A stretch of DNA of 64,000 nt from Mytilus trossulus. Its lineage: Eukaryota; Mollusca; Bivalvia; Mytilida; Mytilidae. Location of the stretch: assembly GCF_036588685.1 (NCBI RefSeq), contig NC_086375.1, positions 52,212,955 to 52,276,954 on the forward strand, given 5' to 3'. The translations under genes were made by a program, and so were the position numbers. Below are positions 44,701 through 59,700 of this stretch, piece after piece. How positions within the stretch are numbered: position 1 is the first letter of the stretch; the number at the start of each line of letters is the position of its first letter. The notes beneath the pieces are model-generated. The model was given only the letters and a program-made list of their open reading frames with translations, searched no databases and was not told where the DNA came from.

Positions 44701-47700
44701 AAACAACATAACCGTTAAACGTAGTAAGTGCTATCCCGTATGCATGTAAAGTTTATCTGTAACATCCATATTTTCTATTTTTGTATCTTTGAAACAATAA
44801 AGTTAAAAGCGTTAAGTAATTCATGGTAACGAAATCGTTAAATTGACAGTTTACCAGCAATAACGTTCATTGAAATCAAAAACATTACTACGGACATGGA
44901 CAAAATGAATGACTTTGGATAAGTTAACAGTGTAAGATAATTATAAAGGATTGTCACCGTCAAATAATGAAAATTTATGATAGGTTAGATTTTTTTTTTC
45001 CTTTTTATTTTTTTTTATTTAGAAAGTCTTTAAATGGCACAAGAACGAAGTATAATTAAGGTTTTCGAACTGTTCAGAATAATGACATGTTGTATAATTA
45101 CCAATGATAAAACTACTATTACAAACCTAATGGAAAGAAAGTTTCCAATTATATGAGTAAAAAAATCATACTGTATAAAAAGCCTGTTCAAAATTCATTT
45201 AATGTAGTAAATTATTGGAAGTTACCGGCAAAATGTATGGTTTAAACCACGCAGTACCGTATTATAGCATGCTGATGATTTTGCTCTCATATAAAATTTC
45301 AAAAGAGTTGAATGATTAGACTATTACTAATTGTTATATCTTAACTGAACCAGCCATGTTTACACTTTGACAAATTTTTTTAACAAGTGCATTCCTCAAG
45401 TTGATGTAGATGAACAGATATTTGAATTTCAAGTACATCATTAGTCAAGGGTGAACCATATAAAAAGATCAAAAGGTTAAGAGTATATCTACTTTAACTC
45501 GTGCAACTGAGGCCAAACAAATTAGAAAATATATCAATTATATTAAGTTGCTGCTTGAGATTAAAGAAATCATATCTATTATAAATTCGTTAATTAGGTA
45601 GTGTCATAAGAAACGTACAATATATATGATATCCTTTTTCTAAAATGACATTAAACTTCGAAAATATATTTCCAAAAATGTATTACGTAAAAAGTCTAGT
45701 AAGTTGAACTCAGTCGGTGCATCAGTCAGTTTTATTGTTAAACTAAATAACTCAATAATATTTTCGATTTTTATTTATACTTTCAATGAAGTGATTAAAC
45801 ACATCAATAGTATATCCAAAGAAATTTAGGATGTCCAAAATCGCCTATTATATACCTAGAAGTTTGAAAATTACCCATAAATTATTTGCTTGAAAGAAAC
45901 ACTATTTCTATTAAAAAACCAAGGTTATTTTTTTTTTTATCAAAATATGTTCTTAAATTGCATCTCATCATAAAATATCAGATTCTGATTAAATATAAAA
46001 AGATGCAAAATATCATGGTTCTTTACAGGATCTTTTTTAAAATTATATTCATCATGAATCATATTGCTAATATGCACCCATCGTGAACTTCTTCTTTGTC
46101 AAGCTTAAATAATATCTATAAGAAAACAGATACAAAATAACGTTGGTCTGAGTGAAATGTTACATAAAATAACCCACGAAATTTGGACAGCGATACAACT
46201 TTAAAATTAATTCATGATATACTTGAAAATATTGAATCGACTTGTTGTGGACAACGCAACATATTAAACAAGGGTGTGGATTACAAACGTTTGATCTATC
46301 CCTCATTAGTTTCGTTGGTAAATAGTTTACCACAATTTTGAATTCTACATTAAACAAATGTGTTGATGATTACCAGATAATTTGAGAAGACCAGTGGAGG
46401 TTGAGAAATGGATACATCTTCCCTTTCCTTATATTTAAATCAGTTGAAATCTTATTTTACAAACACATGGTGTTATTGGAATAAGTCTGAAGAAATAGAA
46501 AATGATATGAATATTTATCGTAAACTGTCTGCTTTGTTATATGAAGTCGTATTTGCTGACTCAGCTGAAGCACTTCTTTCACAATGGAACACAATTTGGG
46601 AATATTTAATACTTTGAAAACTAATTGTGAATTCAAGTTATACGTCCTTATACATATATTATGATATTAGTATCAGATTTTCATTTTTTTATGATGAAAA
46701 TGAATTGTCAAAAATATTTCATACTTGGACTTATATTTCTTAATGACGGGTATCTCTTCCAAAAAATATAAAAACAAAAATTAGTAAACACATATAGTTT
46801 CTTTATGGGTGTGACATTTTGGAACTCAGTAGTTAAATTATTATCGAAAGAGTTGACTTGTAATTTTGCAAGACATTGCTAAGCTGGACGATGTATACTT
46901 TACATTATAAAGTGAACTGACGTTGCGGTATGGGTTATGCTAATTATTGAAGGCCATACAGTGACCTATAGTTGTTAATTTCTGCATAATTTTGGTCTCT
47001 AGTGGAAAGTTGTCTCATTGGCAATCATACCACATCTTCTTTTTTATATTGGTATGTAGCGTTTTCCCGTTTATATCAAATTGCATATGTGATTCAAGAA
47101 TTGTTCACAACAAAGAAAAAAATTATATGGATGAGAGGGTACTCACCATACACAATATTGTTGATAATAAAATTAACGGTATCAATTTTCTTGCACCAGA
47201 TGCGCATTTCGACAATACATGTCTCTTCAGTGATGCTCGTGGCCAAAATATTTGAAATCCAAAGCTTATATAAAAGATGAAGAGCTATAATCCAAAAGGT
47301 CCAAAAAGTATAGCCAAATCCATGAAAGGAATCAGGGCTTTGCATGAGGGAGATACATTCCTTAATTTATAATAATTTCTATTATTTTGTAACAGCAAAT
47401 TTTAATAACACAAAAAATCCGTATTTTCATGACAGTACCGAAGTACTGGTTACTGGGCTGGTGATACCCTCGGGGACTTATAGTCCACCAGCAGAGGCAT
47501 CGACCAAGTAGTAGTTATTAAATTAGCGGTACCAATTTTCTTGCACCAGATGCGCATTTCGACTATACATGTCTCTTCAGTGATGCTCATAGTATTGTTT
47601 GATGTTGAAAACTAATGTTTCCACACTGTTGTCAGTTTAAAACGAAAGCTATAAGACCAATATCAACAAAAACTTTCGATAGAGTATTCATATTGTCAAA

Positions 47701-50700
47701 AGTGTAATCACACAAAACACATAAAAATCTGCGTTTTAAAAGTATTTAGATACGTTTCAAGAAAAACATAAGGTTATAATTTGTAGATTAAGAACTGGTA
47801 AACACAGATTCCCAAAATATACTGGTTGATTAATTCGATGGTTCAGACCGACAAAATATATATTGTAATTTATGACAATGTCAAGAATTGCTGGACGAAT
47901 TTCATTTTTTTTTGTAATTTTCTAGACGGTTCATGAATATATCTGTTGGATAATGTTCATTGTACAAGAGTGTGAATGTATTCAAATATTGCAAATCATT
48001 ACAAACGATATAAAAAAAATCGTGAATGTAATTCACTTTCTAGCGTTTTCACAGCTAGTATGTCTGACTGTTTTTGTTTTGTCATACTCTTGAAAATATT
48101 GCAATTATTTCATTCGTTATACTAATGTGTATTCACTGGGTTTTAAGATTGTCTCGTTAAATATCTAAAGATGTCTTGTGACGTTTGGTTCCGTCCCTAT
48201 TTACGTATACCACACAGCCTTCTTTAATCATACAAACAATAACAACAACAACAACAAGCATAATTATGTTTTTCCTTGTTCCGTTCTTGTTTTTATTATT
48301 GTTTTAATTCTAAGTAATTCCTGACTTCTTTTCAATTTAAATCGGAAGTTCATTGATTGATAAAATCAAAGTACTTGTGAATGTCTACTTAAGGAAAAAT
48401 GTGCACATTTTTGATAAACATCTACTAGAAGTGTATTTTTGCAATGAATGTAAATTTGTATTGTATGAAAATTTCAAGGTTGGTAATGAAAAATATTTAC
48501 TTTAAGTGTGAAAGCTGCATTCTTTACTTTGCTTTGGTTGATAATGATCGTGAACAAAAAAAAAATGTTCCCTGCGTTCAACTATTTAGTATTTCCTAGG
48601 GGCATAGCTTAGAAAAAATCGATCATTTGAAAATCGATCAATTATCGTCCACCATTTTATAATTTGTCTGAGATAATGCTGATGTTAACATATAGCATAC
48701 GTTTTATAAAAAATCAACAAGAGTTGTTCCCATGAGAGCGCTAATAAGGCCATTTTCATAAATTTATTATTTCCAAAGGACATAACTCTTTAAACAAAAT
48801 CTATGGTACACAATTTTAGAACTTGTAATTGATAAAGCTGATATCAACCTATAGTAAAAGTTCTATAAATATATGGCAAGAATTTTACCCGTGAGAGCAC
48901 TTATAAGAGCGGAAGGACCGACGCCTGGTATTTCCATGTCCCTCACGACGCGTTACTAGTGGGACAAAATATTAACAGAATGCTCAATGTATATGGCTTA
49001 ACATTGATTTTTATTTTCGGAATACGTTAAAGCATGGAAATCAAATCAAATAACTCAGACTGTCAATTTATACATAGTGAGGACTATATATGTATGCATT
49101 GGTTGAATAATTTCCCGAACTATACATTTGCATAAACCCATTTCATGTTATGTGGGCATTTAAAAAGTCAGAATACGAGAATATTTGTTTAAACTCTTTT
49201 AGGTCATTTTTTAGTAGCAACAAACAAAAGAACTATGTCAATTGGACATGCTTTAATACTATATATGCGCTTGAATTTTTACTTGATAACATTTTTGTTC
49301 GCTTCGGAGATTCCGTATATCGTCAAGTTATTAAAATTCAAATGGGGACTAACTGTGCACCTCTTATTACGGACCTGTTTTTTTTATTGTTATGAGTTAC
49401 AATTTATGAATAAAATTAGAAATGATAAAAGATCCATCAAAACAACATTTGATACAAAAATTTAACAATACTAACGTTGTGTTTCCGTTGTGTCGTTTGT
49501 TTTCTCTTATATTTGAGTGTGAATTCACATTACTATAAGACGTGTCACGGTACTTTTTTTTTTATCCCAAATTCATGTATTTGGTTTTGATGTTATATTT
49601 GTTATTCTCATCGGATTTTGTCTAATGCTTAGTCCGTTTCTGTGTGTATTACATTTTAATGTTGTGTCGTTGTTCTCCTCTTATATTTAATGCGTTTTCC
49701 TCAGTTTTAGTTTGTTACCACAATTTTTTTCCCCATAGATTTACGAGTTTTGAACATCGGTATACTACTGTTGCCTTTATTTAAATATTTGGATGATGTT
49801 TTGGCTCTCAATTATGACGACTTCAGTATGTATACTTAAGAAATTTATCCTGTTGAAATTAATTTAAATAAAGCTAATACTAAAAATGACCACTGCCTGT
49901 TCCTCCATCCTGATATCTATCTCATTAACGGTAAGCTTAATACAAAAAAAAATGTTAAAAGAGATTATTTTTCATTTCTTATCATTAATTATCCATTTTG
50001 AGATGGTGACGTTCCCTTGTCACCATCTCATGGTGTTTATATATCTCAACTTGACGATTCGATCGTGTATGTAACAACGTTTTAGATTTTAGCGAGAGAA
50101 ATTTAAATATTACTGAAAAATTATTACACCAGGGTTTTCGATACCACAAACTACTGAAAACATTTACTAAATTTTATCATCGGTATAAGGAAATAATTCG
50201 TAGAATATAACTCAACATGCAGACATCGTATACGTTTAGGTATTTCACATCCAATCTTTTATGGTAATATTCTTTACAAAGCACAACATTGTAAGTATTC
50301 ACCTCAAAAGCTTATAAAACCTTTAAACAGATTTATTAAGAAGGGATATAGTTATGATACTGTTGTCAGGTCATTAAAGATTGCATATTTTGGTTTTAAT
50401 ATTGATTCACTTATAGGGTTTTTGCATCGGAACAAAACACATTTATTAAAAAAAAAACCAGTTGTTGGCATGACACGGGTTATGTTCTTCTCATTTATTT
50501 TATGATAGTATGATACTTAACCCTAAAGGGAGGCATTGTGCCTGATATTCATATTATGAAGACATAATCTTTCAATCAGTTTAATTGAGGTCTGGAGCTG
50601 GCATGTCAGTTAACTGGTAGTAGTCTGTTGTTATTTATGTAATATTGACATTTTTTATTTTTTTTTGTTACAACTTCTGACATCGGATTCTGACTTCTCT

Positions 50701-53700
50701 TGAACTGAACTTTAATGTTGTTATGCGTTTACTTTTCTACATTTGCTATAGGGGAGGGTTGATATCTCATAAACGTGCAAGTTTGCGCCAGTCCCAAGTT
50801 AGGAGCCTCTGGCCTTTGTTAGTCTTGTATAATTTTTAATTTTAGTTTCTTGTGTATAATTCGGAGTTTAGTATGACTTCTTTTATTACTGTACTAGTAT
50901 ACATATTTTAAAGGGGCCAGCAGAAGGACGCCTACGGGTTCGGGAGTTTATCGCTACATTGGAGACCCATTGGTGGCCCTCGAATGTTGTCTGTTTTATG
51001 GTCGGGTTGTTGTCTCTTTGACAGATTCCCCATTTCCTTCTCAATTTTAGTATTTGCAATCCCTGCGTCGATGCCATTGCTGGTGGAGATTTATTTCCCC
51101 GAGGGTATCACCAGCCCAGTGGTCAGCACTTCTGTGTCGACTTGAGTTATCATTGATATGTGTATAATTATAAATCAACTGTGAACCAAATTTTGAATTT
51201 TGGAAAAACTAAGGCATTAAAATTCCTAACTTAGGAATAGATTACCTTAGCTGTATTTGGCAAAAATATTTAGGAATTGTTGGTCCTCAATGCTCTTCAA
51301 CTTCGTACTTTATTTGGCCTTTTAAAATATTTTTTGATTCGAGCGTCACTGATGAGTCTTTTGTATTTTTTTTTATCCTGGTATCTATGATGTGTTTATT
51401 CGCAACCACTGGGTCGATACCACTGCTGGTGGAGATATATTTTCCCGAGGGTATCACCAGCCAAGTAGTCAGCACTTCTGTGTTGATTTGATTAATCATT
51501 GATATGTTCATAATTATAAATTTTAACTGTAAAGCAAATTTTGAACTTTGGAAAAACAAAGTCATTTCTACCTCAGAAAAAGATAACCTTAGTTGTATTT
51601 TACAAAACGTTTAGGAATTTTGACACTCAATGCTCCCTTTTGTCATACTTTTTTTGGCCTTTTAAACATTTTTTGATTGGAGCGTCACTGATGAGTCTTT
51701 TGTAGATGAAACGCGCGTCTGGCGTAAATATAAAATTTTAATTCTGGTAAATAAATGATGAGTTTCTTTGTTGCTAATTTGATAACCAACCTTATGAATT
51801 GTTTAATATCCTATCCCGTATATTATTAATTTTGTATTTACATCGTTCACTTGTGTTATTTTTCTTTTGATTGATTTAAGTCATTTCAATTGATAGTTAT
51901 AGTGTGTCTGTCTATGTTTTGATGTTACACTATTGTATTTTTTTCAGGTAATGTTAAAGGTTGTTACCTATATAAAGGTTCATACCCGCTGTTTTTGTTC
52001 TAAGTAAGGAACTTGATGCTCAGTTGTTGTCTTTTGTTAAAGTGATTCATAAGTGGTTGTTGTTCTCGTTTTTTCTATTTATATTAGACCGTTCGTTTTC
52101 CTGTGTAAATAATTTTACACTAGTAATGGTGTGGCCCTTCATAGATTGTTGTTCGGTGTGAGCCAAGGCTCCATTTTGAAGGCCGTACTTTGGATGTTGT
52201 CTCATTGGCACTCATACCACATCTTTTTTTAAATATATATATATATATATATATATACACGTATACAATCATTGCATTTGACACATCAACCTTCTGTATC
52301 TATACCTGATTACCATATCCCTATCCATCTGTTGTTTCGTCTTTTAGTATACTTTCTTTACTGTTACGTGAGAAATAAAAATATCTCTTTGGCTATTCCA
52401 GAATACAACTCTATATTTAAAAAAACCCAATCGGATAAGAAGACTTAGATAGTTGCATGATTGATAACTAAACGGATTACCTATAAAATAAGACCAAACT
52501 TAGCCGTTAAGTATTTCGGGCCATAAAATTTTAAAATTTCCCTTATTTGTCACCGTATTACAACTAGTATTTGATAAATTGACATATATTTTCTCATATA
52601 TGCATAATAAGGTACAAGAAGGTACCCAGTATCAAGTTTTGTGCACATTGATACTGTTTAATATCAGTTATGATCACTATATGACCCCTTTGCGAGTGCA
52701 TTGGACGATTTAAATGTGCCGACCAGCTGAGGAAACATGTAAATAAGTATTGTTTAATCAGCCTCATTTTAACTTTGTTAGGTACCTATAATATTGTCAC
52801 TACGCGAATATAAATCGTCGTGAGTATGTAAATCTTAGATCTTTCCTTTTAAAACTACAAAAAAGTAAATTAGAAAATCGTGAAATAAAATAGCTGCGAA
52901 GTAAACAAGAAGGGATAAAACGCAAAATTTAGTTTTCTCAAAAATAAGTTGGTTTACAGTATACGTGAAGAATGCGCCAATAATGTGAAAAGATACTAGA
53001 AATGTTACTTCTAATACTTTTTAGTGGGACAAGTATTTGGACAGAAACAATGTAACCTCAAACAAGCAGAGCAGTGTGCTGTTAGCCTACAGTCTCAGTT
53101 CGATGAAGCATACATGGAATATGAGAGACAAGATGTACACAAAAATACCAAGAAATTCACAGATTTATGCAAGTAAGATTCAGCGGCTTTTTTTTACAAA
53201 AAAATATACGAGTAAAACTTCATTCGTAAGATTTTTTTTAAAGTCTTTTGTCTTTTAAACATTTTAATTCATTCTGTAATCCAATCAAATTACAAATAAA
53301 TGATTATGAATAGTCATGTTGTCTTTACATATACTTATTCTGCTTATGAGTGAGCATATGTGTAGGATATGTCTCTATCTAATTTACACCATTATTTGTG
53401 ATAAATGCAAAATGATAGTTTTCAATAATTATCTTTGATTTAATCGTATTTAGTTCTACAGAATAAGGAGACTACCATATAATTTTGAGGGAGTGGAAGA
53501 GAATTTCGATTAAAACAAATTCATATTTTAAATTCAAAGGGTCAAATAAGTCAAAACATTCAAACGATGTCGTAGAGTGCTTATTAAATTCAAACATGTA
53601 TCATCTGGAAACTAAAGGTGTGACGTACAATAATTCTAAATCACAATCTAGTAATTTAGGTCCTGCACAAAAACACCAGTACCAATCTTATGGTATTCAC

Positions 53701-56700
53701 ATTTACTGTATCAGTAGGATAAACTGAAGAGACATGTATTTTCGAAATGCGCATCTGGTGCAAGAAAATTGGTACCGTTAATTTTATTATTATACAAAGA
53801 AAGGCATATGAATAATTACATATGTACTAAGAAAAGTCTCACGTATAATTGCCTTTCAGTAATATTTACATCCATATATTTGATTAAAGGTATTTCTTTT
53901 GTGTGAAACGTTCTAGTTTTATTTTTCACTTTAAACCAGGTCCGTTATTGTTGGTAATAATATCACTAAATGGTATGACGAGAAAATCAAAATGTGTGAT
54001 GAAACAGCAGCTAAGTATGTCAAGACGCAGTGGACTGACACTATGAAGGATATTCAAGTGTTCTGCAATGACTCGGGTGAGAAATAAATGCAGATTAAAA
54101 AACAAAAAAATACATATTGTAGATGTTCCTTGATTCATTAAGCGCAAATTTTATACAAATCGCTGTTTACATCTTTCATCTCGTTAACATAACACTATAA
54201 CAGTGTAAAGCCTAAACATTTTCAATATAAAAAGTTCTACGTTCGACAATACTAAATGCATATTGGTGTTTTAAAAATATAAAAACTACTAACATTAATC
54301 AAGAATTAAAATACGCCTTCGTTATTATATCGATGTTCAAAACTCATAAAACCATGGACAAAAAACAAAATCGGGGTAACAAACTAAAACTGAGGGAAAA
54401 CGCAACACAACATTAAATTGTAACAAACACAGAAATGGATTAAGCATTAGACAAAATCCTATGAGAATAACAAATATAACAGCATTTTTTCAATCTTCAC
54501 AAAGCGGAAATCACTTGTGTTGTATTGCTAAGACTTGTTTTGTACCATTAGATATTTTGCTGTAATTTGCTGCTAAAATGAATGCTAAATCTGAACATTT
54601 TTTGTTTTAAAATGGAGAATTACACATTTTCAAATAGGTCCATAAATAAGGTATACTTATATGTGTACGTGTATGTTTTGCGGTTATCAAATCTTATTTC
54701 TGTGGTTTCTGCAATTTTATTGAAGAAAGTCTAATCGTTTTGGCTTATAACTTTTTATTGGCTATTCAATTGTGTTTTCAATAGAAATATTAAACACAAT
54801 TTCAAATGTGTAGATTTTTTTTTTACTTTAAACTTTAATTTTACAACCAACTTTGTACTAAATAATATTTTCTTTTACTTTTCTTTGTATTTTTAAATTT
54901 GCTTTCTAGTATGTACACATTTCCAAGACTTACAGAATTGCAAATTAAAAATATATGAAAGTGGAATACAAAACGGACAAGTAAAGAAATTTTGTAGGTA
55001 AGTAAAAGAAGTAGACTGTCAATATTGGCTTAAAAGTTTTTTGTAAATTTTGCTGATGTTTTTTGAAAAGTTTTTGCAAGACAAATGTGAAAATATGAGT
55101 ATGTTTCCCATGAAAAAAACCCACGTTATTTTGTATCTGTTCCGATTAATTTTGGATGAAATCTGTTGAAAGATTATAATAAAGTTCTATTTGGAGGGAA
55201 TCATAGCTTTGTCCGGGTTATTTCTTTACTTGTAAAAAAACGAATTCATTGTAATATTTTAAGGTAACTCTGGTATTTATTTTTACTTTCAGAACATTTA
55301 ATGAAAGTGTGGTTTGCGCAAATGAGATATTAAGGGATTCTTGCTTATTCGATATCACATTTTACTATTCTATGCTATCCAGAACATCTAAATCCTACTA
55401 TAACAGGGCTTGTTTATCAGGTAAATTAATGGTTTAAGGTTAAAGTCAACCCGGCAATTAATTTTATAAATGAATAGTTTTAATACCAATTTCAGCGATG
55501 ATATCACTATTCGTCTAATTACATATTTTTTAAGAAACTAAATCACTGGATCTGCACAAAATAAATAAAAAGTAAAAATAATTAAACTACAGAACTCCGA
55601 GGAAAGTTATTTAAAACGGACAGTCTCATATTAAATGGCAAACACAAAGCTTAAACACATTAAACGAAATGAAAACAACTGTCATATACCTAACTTGATA
55701 TTGGCATTTCCTTGTGAAGAAAATGGTGGAGAAACCCTAGTTTTATAGCTAGCTTAACCTCTCACTTGTATGACAGTCGTATAAAAATGTGTACATACTT
55801 AGTATGCCTCGACGACGAAAAATAACCGAAAAATCATTATCTTTCTCCGTATATCATTTGGTATGCAGAGAACATCACGTTTTTCGCCCATTTGCCCTTA
55901 AAGAAGATATACAATTCTACACATACTAAAATTGATATAAGTAGGATTTTGCCGTTCTGTCTAGGACAGTTTTTGGTATAAACATGCTCTCAAACGCTTA
56001 ATTTTTCAAAAGTCTTTGGTCATTAAGATGGTTCTATAAATATTTGTCGTACACAAAATTGGTATCAGTTTTTCTGTGGTAGTATTGTGGCGTCAATGCA
56101 AGAAACGGTATAAACCCAACAGAGGTTTACCTGCAAATTCTGTTACATAAAGATACATTAGACAGATGTTCAGTAAGTAAGTAAAACTTAATTTGGATTC
56201 GGCATATTGACAAACAGTACAAACATAAGCTCTAATGAGCCTTTTACCGAATATAAAAACATATGCAGTAACAAATAAAACAAAGGCATGCAGCATGCAA
56301 AAAAAAAGCAGCACAAAAAAATAACTCTTAACAAAATCATATACATGTATCTTGCGAAATACCAAAACATATATATGAAGCACTAAAGTTTTAAAAATTT
56401 GCAGTTTAAAAATCATTTTTTTAATAATTTATGATTGATAAAGTAAAAATTTCAAATCTTTTAAAATTAAAAAATCAAATACAAAAATTTCAGTTGCAAT
56501 ACAAGCTGTTAATGCAGCATAAAAAGCACAAATAGTGAAACACAAATTATCTACAGGCAGACAAAAAACACTCTGTTCCACTCCAGAACTGAACAAAACT
56601 TTTAAAATGTAAGAAGCTGTAAACAGTCCTGAAATGGTCTGGTATGATATTCCATAACGAAGCAGCATCAAAACTAAAAGATTTTTTTTCCATATGAGGT

Positions 56701-59700
56701 AGTTCTTACCTGCGGTATATCCAAAATATTACTGTATCTAAAAGAGTATTTGGTTTGTTTAATTTGAAGTAAATTTTGTAAACATACAGGAGCCAAATTA
56801 TATAAAATTTTGTAAGTTTTTTAGAATTTATCTATGTACAAAAATGCCAAGACAAAGGGCAAAAATTCAAATTACTCAAAATAAATGTATAAAATTATAA
56901 GTTTGTTTAATCTGTTTAAAAATTATCCAATTTTCAGTATGTCTGAAAGCAAACTATAGGCAGTTGTGTAATTCATATTGTCACTTATCTTGCATTTTTA
57001 GTAATGATGCAGAGCCTTAGATGAAACCTTTTATGAAATATTTAAATGCCATGCTAATTTTTTTTTTGTTTTCGCAAATAATGTACTACATGTGTATCTC
57101 ATGTTATTACTGTTCCTAAAGGCTGTACAACTGTAGATGAAATCGTTCAAGCTAAATATGATTATATATGGCATGCTATATGTTTTCTTATAGGATGTAC
57201 AACCTTAGATGAAACCATTAAAGCTATTAACAGTTGTTGGGATATTCATTATAATGATTCACTTAGCAATTGTCAGTAAGTATTAGTCATAAAAATTATT
57301 ATTTTTAGATATCGACATTTCAATTTCAAGACATAAATGCACATAATGCTTGTGTAAAGATAGTAATTTTCTTAGTTACTGCGGAATTCTATGGTCCCTC
57401 AAAAGATAGATTAGAATGATACATGTGTAGCATATATAAAGATGTATTATACCAACACGTTAAAGTGACTTCACACTAAAAGAAATTAGCAATTCAACTT
57501 GTCAAGATGTTCCACTTCTTACGTTGGATTGATTATTTTATGGTAAAATATCAAGTTATATTCAAAACATATTAAAAAAAGTATCACAAGCTCAAACTTA
57601 AGTACACGATAAAATAACTACTAGTATATAGGGAATTGAGCAGTCAGTAAAGAACGACCACAATGACTACAGGAAAAAAAAGATTGCAATACCTAAAAAA
57701 TACTCAAATTCTTAAAGGCGAAACCTTCTGATAACGATATGACAACATCGAAAACATGTTTAATCTAAAGATATAATTTATGTTTAAAATGTGTTATCAA
57801 ATGAAAACTTTAGTTTGCTAAGTCGAAACATATATATTACATCTAGCTTTTACCTACTTTAGAATATTTTAAATTTCAGAAAGCATAATAATTTCAAGAC
57901 TTGTTTATACGAAAAGGCAAAGATATGTGAAGAAGTTAACAAACTACTTCCAAGAACAATACAATATGCTGAGCGCGAAGTGATGTGCACAACTACTACA
58001 TCCACAACGACAACACATATTCCTTTAACGACAACAAAGATTCCACTTACGACAACACAGATTCCGCTGACGACAACACAAATTCCTTTTACGACAGCAC
58101 AAACTCCACTTACGGCAATGAGTACGACATCTGAAATACCAGCCACAACAATAGCTATAACAACTGCTGAAGAACAATTAAAGTTGACAACCGACTCTCT
58201 TATTTTCACTTCTAACATGAAAAGCAGTAAAACGTTTACCACAAAACGTGTTACGCAGGAAACCAATATTCCAGCCTTGACCAGTGGTAAGCAATCGTTT
58301 ACATCTGTGCCAAATACAACTCCTACAAAATACACAAATAAATAAAAATATAAAGTAAAAGAGGGAACGAAAATGTTTAAAACGACGTCCAAACTAATCA
58401 ATTCACATAATACAACAACAGAAATTCTATTGAATAATAATTGTAAGATTATTTAACACAATAGCCTCTATCTACATGGATACATTAGAAAATTTAAAAA
58501 TATTTATGATCATGTTTGAAAAGGGCAAACAATGTTTTATTGTAAGAGACCCACAAAAATGGCAATATTCAACCAATTCCGTCTTCAATTAGAGTAAACT
58601 TATGTTAGTAATTTACATTAAAAAAATCTCTAAAAAAAACAATAACATGCACCTATTGTTTTCCAAAGTCAAAATTGTTTTTGTGATATATATATATATA
58701 TATATATTATGGTCAAATATCATAAGTTTATTCTCTTGTGGTTAGTATAAAAACCAAATCTATAACTATAAATACAATGTTATATATTTAAAATCTGAAA
58801 TTAGGCGATAATACGGAAATCAAGTAGTTAATGTAACAAATAATTTAAACAAGTAAGAAAACAAAGAACTAGGTAAAAATACCAAATAAAATTGAAAATG
58901 GAAATGCCTTGATGTACAGTTATAAACCCTTACAATCATTTTGACACATACGAATATAGATAAAAGTCGACGATAAATAAATTGTTTTCAATCCAATTGA
59001 AATATACTTTCTGTGACAAACGTCCATGTCATCTAACACAAAAGTTTTGAATAACTCTGATAAAGTGTTTTTGTTAATTGTGTCAGAGATTCAATAGTTG
59101 CAGAAATGTATCGTCAATTAAATGCCATGGCACAAAAAAACTTTCTTCAAAGCTTTGACGTGTCGAATATAATGTTCAGCATTCAAATTAGTTAAGCCTC
59201 TTGTTTCAAGTTCATTCTATGACCTAATTATAGAGCCCATATCATGAAATAAGTAGATTTGACTTACGAAATTTTTTAGGGTATTTTAGAACGTATGCTT
59301 TCAAGTGATAAAGTAAACAGATATATTGTTTGCATCAATAAATATTTTTCTGGTCGTTAATCAAACTTAGATTTGTAAACCTTTTTGATAATAGATGATG
59401 AAATACGCCATATCATTGGAAATTGTTTAGCACATGTGAAAGACCAGTCATCACTTAAGGCCTTGCATATCAACTTTGAAACTTGCATGTAAGTATAAGT
59501 ATGGCATTTTAGCAACATGAGATATTCTAATATAGTCAATATCGGGACTGACAATTCTTTATAATTAGTTATCAAAGGTGTTATAACATATTCGATTAAG
59601 CAACAATTATTTTGTCCATACAATAAGAGTGTTTTACTGATAGAGTTATTATCAAGTGACACACACTTAATCTCGGCTGTAGATTTTTATTTCTGACTAC

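Noticed and set aside
56093..56416. 107-codon minus frame, hydrophobic
   Set aside because: It lies beyond the LINE protein end and is rich in Phe/Leu because of A runs on the plus strand; no domain.
57859..58401. 180-codon minus-strand frame with Val/Ile repeats
   Set aside because: Antisense of the Thr-rich stalk exon; ACA/ACG repeats read backwards give VVV-type strings.
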